Part shown: in pieces, positions 42,628-50,719 of the stretch
Position numbering within the stretch: the stretch's first letter is position 1
Layout of the letters: every line of letters begins with the position of its first letter
From: Pseudomonadota bacterium
GTDB taxonomy: Bacteria > Pseudomonadota > Gammaproteobacteria > Xanthomonadales > SZUA-38
Length of the DNA: 64,000 nucleotides
Assembly (NCBI GenBank): GCA_039033415.1
Contig: JBCCCR010000036.1
Location: 1-64,000 of the forward strand
Reading direction: 5' to 3'
The notes under the pieces: generated by a model
The model's database searches: none
What the model was told of the DNA's origin: nothing
Seen by the model: the letters and a program-made list of their open reading frames with translations, nothing else
Translations under genes and position numbers: made by a program

Positions 42628-44894
42628 CCGACGACGAGAATAAACCCACCGATCTGGCCCAGCAGATTGCTGACCAGGAGTCGCCCGATTGGGATTCGCT
42701 GCCAGACGATCAGCCCAACGTGGATGCGCTCAAAATCCTGCACAGCATCTCAAGCGAGCTTCGTCGGTCTGAGACGCTGGAGCCTGAGAAGCCCAAGCTG
42801 TTCCAGTGGCGGCACCTGGAAGTGCGAGAGGAGATTGGCAGCGGCGCGTTCGGTCGCGTGTATCGCGCATGGGACGCCGTGCTCAACCGAGAGGTTGCGC
42901 TGAAGCTCGCCAAAGAACGTGAAGATTTTCGGGTGGATCCGAAGATGATCATCGCCGAGGCGCGGTCCATGGCGCGCGCCCGCCATCCCAACATCCTGGC
43001 GATCCATGGTGCGGATACCGAGGAACAACAGGTGGGCATCTGGACGGATCTGCTGACTGGCAGGACGCTGGATGAATACCTGGAGGAAAGCGGGTCGCTG
43101 TCGGTCGCCGAAGTTCTGAGGTTGGCCACGCCGTTGGCCGACGCACTGACGCTCATCCATCGACGAGCGATGGTGCACGGTGACGTCAAGCCATCCAACA
43201 TCATGATTCAAGCCGACGGCACGCCAATCCTGATGGATTTTGGCGCGGCCCGAGAACAGGGCCGCGGCTATTCTTCAGCACTGGGCTCGCCGCGGTTCAT
43301 GGCGCCGGAGCAATTTCATGGCGCCATGCCCGGCCCTGCCAGCGATCTATTTGCCTTCGGCGTGGTGCTGGCCCGCTGCCTTTCGGGGGCCTACCCCTGG
43401 CCGGCCGAGTCGCTCGAGGAGCTTGAGGCGGCCTATGACGCTGAGACGCCGCCGGATCTCAGCGGCGCGCCGCGGCGCTTTCGTCGACTGCTGAGTGAAC
43501 TCCTGGCCCGCACGCCGGAAGCCCGACCTTCCGCTGAACAGCTCTCGATACGTCTCGAGCACCTGCGCACGGCCCCGCAGCGTCGGCTGCGCCGGGCTGC
43601 GGTGGCTGGCGTTATCGGCGCGATGGGTTTGGGTCTGGTGACCTCGGTGATCGCGCTGAGGTCCGAACGGGCGGGGCGAGTCGAGGTTCAGGCCATTCGA
43701 GACGTGACCGTTGGGGCAATTCAGGCTGCGGACCCTAACATTGCGTCGGGCCCCACTGCCGTCAAACTGATCTTCGAGAAGCTTGATGAGTTCAGTGAGC
43801 CCTCGCTGACACCCTTCCCTGATGCCCTCGCGGAGATCCGCCTGCTGGCGGCTGACGGGCAGATGCGCTTTGGCGAGACGGAAGCTGCGCTTGCGCTGTT
43901 TCAGAAGACGTTGGGTGATCTTGATCCAGACGACAAGCGCCACATCCGCCGCCGCGCAATCGCCTGGGCGGGAATCGCGGATATCTATGCGGACACCGGC
44001 GAGCTGGACAAGGCCGAACACGCTGTTCGGAAGACTTTAGAGATATCGGAAAAGCGATTCGATCAACATGCTGAGGGTCAGAAGCTGGTGGCCCGAAACA
44101 AGCTGATCGGCTTACTGAACCTCCAGGGCCGAGCGGTGGAACAGCGCGACGAGCAGCTCAAGCTGCTGGCCGACCGCGAGGCGCTCTATGGCGTCGACGC
44201 CGTAGAAACGGCGGTAGATCACCACAATCTAGCGACGGCTTATCGGTCGCTCGGAGAGTTTGAGCAGGCGCTCGCCAGCGAACAGCGCACGCTGGAAATC
44301 CTGAATACTCACGAATTCGGCCGATCGCTCCGCGCTGTATTTGTGCATCACGCCCTGGCGTCCATCCACATAGACCTGGCGCAGCTGGATGATGCGCAGC
44401 AGATGATCAATGCTGCGGAGGAGATTGGAGAAGCGTCGCTGCCACCTGATCATTCGATGGTCTCTGAGCTACGGGTCCAGCAGGCGAGGCTGTGGCGCAA
44501 ACAGGGGGAGCTGGATCGTGCGGAGTCCGCGCTGCTTGCTTTGCTGGAGCTGAAAGCTGTCAACCTGAAATCTGCTCAAAAAGACGCTCGGCGGAATCTC
44601 GCCTACATCTATTTGACCCGAGAGCAGTGGTCTCAAGCTCAGTCGTTGTTCGCTGAGCTTCGCTCGGCCGTCAATGATCCCGAGAACTGGCGGATGAGCT
44701 ACCTCAGTGCAGCTGAGGCTTACGCCGGTGCACGGATCGACCTGACCGGTGTACCGGAGGCATTGGAAAAGACTCAGCGGGCGCAGGCGGAGCTGACGGC
44801 AAAAAATCTGACCCGCCTTGAGGCGTTCGAAAATCTGAGTGCCTGGAGCCTAGCGCTCGAAAACCCATCGCCAGGTGGATCTTCAGCGCCCTAG
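42624..44894 (+). CDS. Transmembrane Ser/Thr protein kinase with TPR region
   Basis: The 756-aa protein has an N-terminal extension (1-60), then a Hanks-type kinase domain (about 64-310): glycine loop EEIGSGAFGRVYRAWD, K94 in EVALKLA, D187 in HGDVKPSN and D205 in LMDFGAAR. A TM helix follows (about 325-345) and then a C-terminal TPR region (about 400-740; GETEAALALFQKTLG, GELDKAEHAVRKTLEI, GEFEQALASEQRTLEI). It is a non-RD kinase like the one at 28277-30898. It is translationally coupled to the upstream ECF gene, so the ECF factor is its likely substrate, by analogy with known ECF/kinase pairs. Confidence 0.88.
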   Translation: MTDDENKPTDLAQQIADQESPDWDSLPDDQPNVDALKILHSISSELRRSETLEPEKPKLFQWRHLEVREEIGSGAFGRVYRAWDAVLNREVALKLAKEREDFRVDPKMIIAEARSMARARHPNILAIHGADTEEQQVGIWTDLLTGRTLDEYLEESGSLSVAEVLRLATPLADALTLIHRRAMVHGDVKPSNIMIQADGTPILMDFGAAREQGRGYSSALGSPRFMAPEQFHGAMPGPASDLFAFGVVLARCLSGAYPWPAESLEELEAAYDAETPPDLSGAPRRFRRLLSELLARTPEARPSAEQLSIRLEHLRTAPQRRLRRAAVAGVIGAMGLGLVTSVIALRSERAGRVEVQAIRDVTVGAIQAADPNIASGPTAVKLIFEKLDEFSEPSLTPFPDALAEIRLLAADGQMRFGETEAALALFQKTLGDLDPDDKRHIRRRAIAWAGIADIYADTGELDKAEHAVRKTLEISEKRFDQHAEGQKLVARNKLIGLLNLQGRAVEQRDEQLKLLADREALYGVDAVETAVDHHNLATAYRSLGEFEQALASEQRTLEILNTHEFGRSLRAVFVHHALASIHIDLAQLDDAQQMINAAEEIGEASLPPDHSMVSELRVQQARLWRKQGELDRAESALLALLELKAVNLKSAQKDARRNLAYIYLTREQWSQAQSLFAELRSAVNDPENWRMSYLSAAEAYAGARIDLTGVPEALEKTQRAQAELTAKNLTRLEAFENLSAWSLALENPSPGGSSAP

Positions 44895-44918
44895 CGCAGC
44901 CGAATCGCTGTTTCGTTC

Positions 44919-46865
44919 TTAGCGCTGCGCAACCGAATTTGGACCGGCCGGACAAAGCGGTTTTTCGGCTTCCGCTTCGTAGGGCACCGTGACTCGAGTC
45001 AGACCTCGATGCCCATCACCATCTTCCAATAACTCCGCCTCGGGGGTTGCCGGATGGTTGGTCCAGCGGCCGTCGATGATGAATTTGTACAGATAGTCGC
45101 CGGGCGGAAGCGAAAGACAGGCCAGCCATCCGCCCTCCGGGCGACGGGCCATGCGCGTCGCAAACATGTGCCAGCTGTTGAAATCCCCCGTGACTGAGAC
45201 TTCTTCCGCCTCGTCGAAACCGGGGAGAACAATGGGGGTTTCGCCGGCAAGGGTCGGCAGCGGTCCGGAGTTTCTGCGGCGAGGCAACGGGTCGTCAAGA
45301 TCCGCGAGGCGCCACAGGGCTGATGCCACCGTCACTGCGTTGGCCCGCGTGGCGCCGGCAGGCACAAATTCCGGCCGATCGAGGGTTGTGTGATGGGTTC
45401 GCGCCATCGTGTCGAGCGGGTCTTGAATAAACTGGAACGCCGGAATCCCGACGTGATCGAAGAGCTCGTGGTCGGTCTGGTTGGCCGCCTGGATCGTTAC
45501 TGTTGAGGTCTGCGGTTCAGTGAGGATCTGCTCGAACGTGGTACGCAGATCGTTGCGTCCGCTTAAGTAAACGCCACGAATTCGCCCGGCGCCGTTGTCG
45601 ATGTTCAGGTACACGGAGATGTCGTGAAACAGCGGCGAGCGGATTTCGCCTGCGATGGTGCGAACCTCTCGTTCGAGATACCCGAGGGAACCCGCAAAAG
45701 CGCCCTCGTGGCCGCCCCAAAGCGCAATCTTGATGGTGCGCCGGGGTTTTGCTTCAGCCTCCTTGAGCAACGCCATGGCTGCAAGCAGCGTCGCAACGCC
45801 GGCAGCGTTATCTGATGCTGACGATCCTGCCGGCCAGCCGTCGAGATGGGCTCCCGCCATCACCACTTGATGCTTGAGCTGCGAATCCTCCCCAGGAATG
45901 GTTGCGATGAGCGAGACGCTGCTTTCGGGCAGGTCATAAAACGTCGAACGCAGATACAAACGCAGCTTTGGCGCCTGGCCGCCGTCAACGAGGCGGACAA
46001 CGCGCTGAAAGTCGTAGCGGTCCATCACGATGCCGGGAATCGATTCCTCCGGTTCCCGGTTCGGGTAGACCGGCAGCAGGTTGTTGGCGTCGACGTCGAT
46101 GATGCCGTCGCCGTATGTCGATTTTTGAACGATCGCCGCAACGCCCGCGTCGTGGAGAGACTCGAGAAGTGGTCTTACACGTTCTCGGTTTTCGTCCCAG
46201 CGCTTGAGCGTGCTCGGCACCGAAACCCGAGCGTGATACCCGATCAGCCGTCGATTGGTATCGGTATTCGCTGCAGCGGCCTGGAGTGTTTCCTGGCTGA
46301 ACGTTCGGATATTCACCGGGTCCGCCGGCCCACCATGCGGCGCGAAGTCGAGGAACACGAACGCCCCGCTGAGTGACTCCGGCTGGCTTGAGAGGGCTTC
46401 GCGTAGCTCCTTCGACGTTTGAAATACGGAAGCATGCCCGTCGAGGGTTCCATCGGTGGACGGGGAATACGGCAAGGCTCGCACTGCCAACGGTGACAGG
46501 TTGGGAGCCACCAGCCCCATATGAATCTCGCCGGAAGCCCAGCCGTTGATGTCCTCAAGGAAGCGCGGTCTATCAAAATCTTCGACGCCGGCGGCGCGCA
46601 GTATCTGCTCAGCCCATTCGAGAGACGCCAGATAGTGCGGTGTCCCGACGGCGCGCGCACCGAATCGGTCGGAGAGCTCGTACACGAGGTTGTGGGCGTC
46701 GGGCGCGCGCTCCTGCGCTTCGCGGAGCCTCGCCAGGCGCTCATCCCCAATCGCCGTGGGCTTCAGCTCCTCGTCCGCTGGCGTTTGGGCACCGGCGAAA
46801 CAAACCAGGGTGAGTCCAAACAATATCCCGGCAAATTGTTCAATTGAAGTGAGGCGCAGTCTCAT
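44919..46865 (-). CDS. Secreted M28-family metallopeptidase with C-terminal glycogen-binding-like (CBM48) domain
   Basis: The 648-aa protein has a signal peptide (FAGILFGLTLVCFAGA). M28 zinc-binding motifs are visible: GAHLDG and SDNAAG (His, Asp), GGHEGAFAGS (Glu), YLNIDNGAG and a late His in TMARTHHTTLD. A PA-like insert is probable between the N-terminus and the catalytic part. The last 100 residues (VSVTGDFNSWHMFATRM, GDYLYKFIIDGRWTNHP) resemble the AMPK/CBM48 glycogen-binding domain. It would act outside the cytoplasm as an aminopeptidase or carboxypeptidase. It is divergent from a TetR gene with operator-like palindromes between them. ATG 46865 gives the correct signal peptide. Confidence 0.85.
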   Translation of the reverse strand: MRLRLTSIEQFAGILFGLTLVCFAGAQTPADEELKPTAIGDERLARLREAQERAPDAHNLVYELSDRFGARAVGTPHYLASLEWAEQILRAAGVEDFDRPRFLEDINGWASGEIHMGLVAPNLSPLAVRALPYSPSTDGTLDGHASVFQTSKELREALSSQPESLSGAFVFLDFAPHGGPADPVNIRTFSQETLQAAAANTDTNRRLIGYHARVSVPSTLKRWDENRERVRPLLESLHDAGVAAIVQKSTYGDGIIDVDANNLLPVYPNREPEESIPGIVMDRYDFQRVVRLVDGGQAPKLRLYLRSTFYDLPESSVSLIATIPGEDSQLKHQVVMAGAHLDGWPAGSSASDNAAGVATLLAAMALLKEAEAKPRRTIKIALWGGHEGAFAGSLGYLEREVRTIAGEIRSPLFHDISVYLNIDNGAGRIRGVYLSGRNDLRTTFEQILTEPQTSTVTIQAANQTDHELFDHVGIPAFQFIQDPLDTMARTHHTTLDRPEFVPAGATRANAVTVASALWRLADLDDPLPRRRNSGPLPTLAGETPIVLPGFDEAEEVSVTGDFNSWHMFATRMARRPEGGWLACLSLPPGDYLYKFIIDGRWTNHPATPEAELLEDGDGHRGLTRVTVPYEAEAEKPLCPAGPNSVAQR

Positions 46866-46890
46866 CAGCTGTCGGGTATCCCAGTTATTT

Positions 46891-46908
46891 TGTGAATTAA
46901 TATTCACA
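46891..46908. promoter_or_regulatory. Operator-like palindrome 1 between M28 peptidase and TetR genes
   Basis: TGTGAAT-TAAT-ATTCACA is a perfect 7-bp inverted repeat with a 4-nt spacer, 25 nt upstream of the peptidase start. Its core TGAAT-N4-ATTCA is repeated at 46919-46932. Confidence 0.65.
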
Positions 46909-46917
46909 TCGTATGAT

Positions 46918-47565
46918 ATGAATATGGATTCACAAGTCAACCTCAACGACGACCAGGTCATCGCACCCAAACAGCAGCGATCGCGAGATACCCAGGAGCG
47001 TCTCGTCCGAGCGACGCTCAAGCTGTTGGAACGCCATCGGTTCGAGGAAATTGGGGTGGCGAGTATCACCGACGAGGCAGACGTTGCGGTTGGCACGTTC
47101 TATCGACGGTTCAAAAGCAAAGAGGCCTTGCTGCCTTTGCTCTACGACGTGTACAACCAGAAGGTCGACAACTGGCTGGCCCGCACCCGCAAGCGCAAAG
47201 GCTTTCGGGCTGGCCGCCGAATCGATCGGATTCGGTGTCTTGTCCGTGCGACGCTAGACCTGATCGACGAGACCCGGGGCCTGATGCGCACGCTGCATCT
47301 CAACAGTCGTATCCATGAAGAGATTGTTCCTGACGGAGCCGTTAAGCAGCGGACCGATACCTACAGCGCGATGGGAGCGCTGGTTGTGGGTGATGAGCCA
47401 TCTGCTGAAGAATCCTCCATCGCTCGAGTGATGGTGATGATCATCGTGAGCACCTGCATCGAATATCGACTCTACCCCGCACAGACTCCGACGGCGTTTA
47501 TGCCCCTCAACGACACCGATTTGGTAAAGCACCTGTCTCGGTCAACGAACGCGCTATTTGACTAA
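46918..47565 (+). CDS. TetR-family transcriptional regulator
   Basis: The 215-aa protein has the TetR DNA-binding domain (SRDTQERLVRATLKLLERHRF, then VASITDEADVAVGTFYRRFKSKEALL, about 18-70) and a helical ligand domain. It likely represses itself and the divergent M28 peptidase gene through the two palindromes at 46891-46908 and 46919-46934. ATG 46918 is used; ATG 46924 is an alternative. A palindrome overlaps the start codon, supporting autorepression. Ligand unknown. Confidence 0.88.
   Translation: MNMDSQVNLNDDQVIAPKQQRSRDTQERLVRATLKLLERHRFEEIGVASITDEADVAVGTFYRRFKSKEALLPLLYDVYNQKVDNWLARTRKRKGFRAGRRIDRIRCLVRATLDLIDETRGLMRTLHLNSRIHEEIVPDGAVKQRTDTYSAMGALVVGDEPSAEESSIARVMVMIIVSTCIEYRLYPAQTPTAFMPLNDTDLVKHLSRSTNALFD
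46919..46934. promoter_or_regulatory. Operator-like palindrome 2 overlapping the TetR start
   Basis: TGAAT-ATGG-ATTCA (46919-46932, followed by CA) repeats the core of the palindrome at 46891-46908. The centres are about 26 bp apart, so two dimers could sit near the same face of the helix. Confidence 0.55.
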
Positions 47566-47608
47566 TGCACGTCCATCGCTGTCTGTGGCCGCCCAGCAAG
47601 TCCGACGG

Positions 47609-49066
47609 TTAACGCGCTGCGCTGGCGGCAGCCAGGCTCTGTTGGCCTACGAGAAGCTCGCGGGCCTGCTGCACCAGGTCGGCATGAAGCAGCCACCGTC
47701 CATTGTTCAGCACCGCATAGGGCTGGCGCAGCGCTGCTAAACCCTCCTGAGGATCAGCGTCGACGAACAGAACGTCGGCCTCTTTGCCGGGAGCAATCTC
47801 GCCGATGTTCGGCAAACCCAACGTCTCGGCTGAGCGGCGTGTCGCCAGGTCCAGTACATCCATCAGCGGGATGCCGGCGTCAACGTGAAGCTGCATCTCG
47901 ATGGCCATCAGCGGACCACCGCCGTTTCCGTCAGTACCGATCAGCAGCGGCTGCCCGGCCTCGAACAGTCGACGGGCCAGCTCTCCGACCTTCGGCAGTG
48001 TGGCTCGAGCGGTTTCGAAATCCTCAGGCGTCCAGGTCATGCCGCCCATCCGGAGAAAGCCGGCGGAAGCTTCCCAGGTTTTGGGGTGGAGATAACTGAT
48101 CGCGTCTGCGTCGATCACCTGATCCATATCTCGGGAATAGGCCACCATGTGGTTGACCAGCAGCGTGAGGTTCAGCGTAACCTGCCGCGTCTTGAGTGTC
48201 TCAAACAGCTGGCGCATGGGCGGGGCGTTGTAGTCCACCCACTGAAACCAGAGGTGCAGATACTGCGAGCCTCTGGGCCGCGCTTGCTCGAAAGCCTCGC
48301 GATAGGTTTCCGGAAGTAGATCCGTACTTGTCGGCAGCGCATGCTCTAGCCCATCGATTCCCAGCTCAAGCGCCTTTTGCCAGCTAACCCGGTCGAGATG
48401 AGCAATTGCTTTCAGGCCGTGCGCGTGTGCGGCCTCGATGCCAAGCGCCAGCTCCTCTTCCGTGAGCGACTGATAGAGCTTGAAGTAAGTCATGCCCAGC
48501 GCCGCCTGCCGGCGGGCTTCCGCAAACCACTGATCGCGACTTTGAGGATACGCGAACGCATTACCACCAAACGGCGGCGGCTGGATAACGGCACCCGCGT
48601 GGAGTGCCGACGGCCCGAGCCAGCTGCCGGTAGCAACATGCTCGTCATAGCGCGAACTTGCCCCGGGATCACCTCCCGGATTACGAACGGTCGTAACGCC
48701 GAAAGCGAGCGCCATGAGGGCGTTGTAGCGCGTGACGTCGTCAACGCTGTCGATGGTGACCAACGGTTGACCGTCCACCATGCGAATCTTGTGGGGGCCA
48801 GAGGTGATGTGGCCGTGGCCGTCGATCAGTCCGGGAAGGGCCCAGCGTCCGTCAAGATCCACCCGCTTGCCCGAGAAACTCTCCGGTGTCGACCCGCTGC
48901 CCAGTTCTTGAATGGTCCCGTCGCGTACTACCATCCAGCGGTTGGGTACAACCTGGCGTGAGGCGCTGTCGATATGGTGAAAGTTATAGTAAAGCACCGG
49001 TTCCGCTGCCGCGGTCGACAGCATTAGGCCCAGCGCGGCGAGCGCCGACAGAATTCGGTAAAACAT
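47609..49066 (-). CDS. Exported amidohydrolase-superfamily protein
   Basis: The 485-aa protein has a signal peptide (ILSALAALGLMLSTAAA). Amidohydrolase metal motifs are visible: HGH in LPGLIDGHGHITS, a candidate bridging Lys in MTYFKLYQS, His in KAIAHLDRVS and Asp in LLIGTDGNGGG. The C-terminal IGEIAPGKEADVLFVDADP is typical of imidazolonepropionase-like amidohydrolases. It probably hydrolyses an amide or peptide-like substrate in the periplasm. ATG 49066 is chosen for the signal peptide. A 23-bp palindrome lies between it and the divergent ECF gene. Confidence 0.85.
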   Translation of the reverse strand: MFYRILSALAALGLMLSTAAAEPVLYYNFHHIDSASRQVVPNRWMVVRDGTIQELGSGSTPESFSGKRVDLDGRWALPGLIDGHGHITSGPHKIRMVDGQPLVTIDSVDDVTRYNALMALAFGVTTVRNPGGDPGASSRYDEHVATGSWLGPSALHAGAVIQPPPFGGNAFAYPQSRDQWFAEARRQAALGMTYFKLYQSLTEEELALGIEAAHAHGLKAIAHLDRVSWQKALELGIDGLEHALPTSTDLLPETYREAFEQARPRGSQYLHLWFQWVDYNAPPMRQLFETLKTRQVTLNLTLLVNHMVAYSRDMDQVIDADAISYLHPKTWEASAGFLRMGGMTWTPEDFETARATLPKVGELARRLFEAGQPLLIGTDGNGGGPLMAIEMQLHVDAGIPLMDVLDLATRRSAETLGLPNIGEIAPGKEADVLFVDADPQEGLAALRQPYAVLNNGRWLLHADLVQQARELLVGQQSLAAASAAR

Positions 49067-49112
49067 GGTTTGCTCCGCGGGAGTATTGGCGCAGGAGACG
49101 AGGACTCTTCGG

Positions 49113-49135
49113 TTTTCTGTCGAATCGACAGAAAA
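49113..49135. promoter_or_regulatory. 23-bp perfect palindrome between the amidohydrolase and ECF genes
   Basis: Two 11-bp arms (TTTTCTGTCGA and its reverse complement) flank a single A. The site lies 47 nt from the amidohydrolase start and 37 nt from the ECF start, an ideal place for a shared operator. The regulator is unknown; a transcript-end function is unlikely because both genes start here. Confidence 0.7.
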
Positions 49136-49171
49136 ATCACTGACCTGCGACTGACTGGTATGCGGAAAGCT

Positions 49172-49717
49172 ATGGACACCCAGGAATCGATCCAGTCGCT
49201 GCTCGACAACCATGGCGATATGGTCTGGCGCATTGTGCTGGCCCATGAGCACAACCCCGCTGTGGCTGAAGAGCTATACCAGGAGATCTGTTTCGCCCTG
49301 TGGCAAGCGGGCGACAAGATTCGGAGCGCGGACAATCCCGGCGCCTACATTGCCCGCATCGCCACCAACCAGGCCGTCTCGCATATTCGCCGCGAGGTCG
49401 CGCAGCCCACGACCGTGCCGTCACCGTTGGAGGGAGCCATGAGTGATGCCGCGTCGCTCGAAGATTCACTCAGCCGCTACGAGCAGCAGCGTCGGCTGCT
49501 GGACGCGGTTCGGCAGCTGCCGCTGAACTGGCGGCTCCCGATTACGCTGACCCTGGAAGGCTTTAAGCCGCAGGAAATTGCCTACGTCATGGGCATCAGC
49601 GCCAACACCGTTTCGCTGCGCCTGACGCGCGCACGTCGGACCCTGAGCCAACTGCTTTCGAACGACGCCACAAGCCGCCCGCAAAAAACCAGGAGTCAAG
49701 CTGATGAATCTTGCTAA
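49172..49717 (+). CDS. ECF-subfamily RNA polymerase sigma factor
   Basis: This 181-aa protein has region 2 (about 5-75: IQSLLDNHGDMVWRIVLAHE, VAEELYQEICFALWQAGD, PGAYIARIATNQAVSHIRRE) and region 4 (about 110-165: LDAVRQLPLNWRLPITLTLEGFKPQEIAYVMGISANTVSLRLTRARRTL). GGAAAG just before ATG 49172 supports that start over ATG 49160. It overlaps the following membrane protein gene by 14 nt, the usual sigma/anti-sigma arrangement. The divergent amidohydrolase may be a target. Confidence 0.88.
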   Translation: MDTQESIQSLLDNHGDMVWRIVLAHEHNPAVAEELYQEICFALWQAGDKIRSADNPGAYIARIATNQAVSHIRREVAQPTTVPSPLEGAMSDAASLEDSLSRYEQQRRLLDAVRQLPLNWRLPITLTLEGFKPQEIAYVMGISANTVSLRLTRARRTLSQLLSNDATSRPQKTRSQADESC

Positions 49718-50255
49718 GAACGACCGAGCCATCTCTGAACTCTGGCGGTCTTTGCCCGAGGGTGCCGGACCCAAACGGCCGACGGTCGACCTGCGCGCAC
49801 GGCGCCGCCGCCAGCTTCAGCTGTTGTGCATTGAGGTGCTGGTAGCCCTCGGCGGTATCTCCCTGGCGGTTGCGTTACTGCTACAGGGCAGCCTGGGCCT
49901 GGGCCTGGCGACGCTCTCGTACTGCCTGCTGGTCGGCGTGCTGGGCCTGCACGCTCGCCGGGGCAACGTGGCTGCGCTCGATCTGAGTCTGGCAGAGCAG
50001 ATGCAGGTAACGGCGGCCATGTTGCGGGCACGGCGAAGCTACGACGTGGCGTCGGCCCTGATCTGGGTCGTCGCGCTGGGTTACTTTTTCACGCTGGCGG
50101 TGCTGCGAGATCAGCCGCTGACGCTTTCGGGCCAGCTGATCGTGGCAGCTTTAGTACTGGCGATTGGTGTCCAGACTTGGCGCGCTGCACGAGCGCACCG
50201 TCGGTGGTCGGACTTCACTCGGCAAGCTGAACTGCTGAGCGAGAGCGCTAGCTGA
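49704..50255 (+). CDS. Integral membrane protein, probable anti-sigma partner
   Basis: The 183-aa protein has four predicted TM helices in two pairs (about 42-78: LCIEVLVALGGISLAVALLL, LGLATLSYCLLVGVLGL; about 115-160: VASALIWVVALGYFFTLAVL, LIVAALVLAIGVQTW) and a cytoplasmic N-terminus (SELWRSLPEGAGPKRPTVDL). Its coupling to the ECF gene suggests it senses a membrane signal and restrains the sigma factor; this is inferred from context only. Its end overlaps the convergent DUF2237 gene by 8 nt. Confidence 0.65.
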   Translation: MNLAKNDRAISELWRSLPEGAGPKRPTVDLRARRRRQLQLLCIEVLVALGGISLAVALLLQGSLGLGLATLSYCLLVGVLGLHARRGNVAALDLSLAEQMQVTAAMLRARRSYDVASALIWVVALGYFFTLAVLRDQPLTLSGQLIVAALVLAIGVQTWRAARAHRRWSDFTRQAELLSESAS

Positions 50256-50625
50256 GATCGACCGCAAAGCGTCGCAGCACGTCCATCGGCACCACGTCGA
50301 GCGCCCGTTGATGGGTCGACTGGAGATAAACCCTGGGTGCCGCATCGTTTTCGTAGGCCTCGAGCCAGCGCCCGGCGCAGAGGCACCAGCGATCGCCGTC
50401 CCGCAATCCGGGGAAACCAAAGTTGGGTTGTGGCGTGCTGAGGTCGTTGCCTCGGCTCTTCGAAAATGACAGAAACTCCTCCGTCACGCGGGCGCAAACC
50501 GTGTGGGAGCCCCGGTCCTCCCGGCAGGTATTGCAGTGCCCGTCGCGAAAGAATCCGGTGAGCGGCGCTTCGCTGCATGAGGACATCGGTTCACCCAGAA
50601 CGTTGAGCGCGTCGTCTTTCTCCAT
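50248..50625 (-). CDS. DUF2237 family protein
   Basis: The 125-aa protein matches DUF2237 throughout: LNVLGEPMSSCSEAPLTGFFRDGHCNT, REDRGSHTVCARVTEEFLSF, KSRGNDLSTPQPNFGFPGL and GDRWCLCAGRWLEA. The conserved Cys and His residues suggest metal binding or redox chemistry, but the family is uncharacterised. ATG 50625 gives the conserved start; an in-frame extension to 50946 overlaps the divergent S9 peptidase gene and is not expected to be translated. Confidence 0.88.
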   Translation of the reverse strand: MEKDDALNVLGEPMSSCSEAPLTGFFRDGHCNTCREDRGSHTVCARVTEEFLSFSKSRGNDLSTPQPNFGFPGLRDGDRWCLCAGRWLEAYENDAAPRVYLQSTHQRALDVVPMDVLRRFAVDLS

Positions 50626-50719
50626 CGTTTTCCTTTTCGCTGGTTCAACGATTTTTGCGGTCCAGCATCTGGTCCGCGGCTGACGTATCATCTTAGCCCC
50701 AAAACGCCGGTGATAGATC

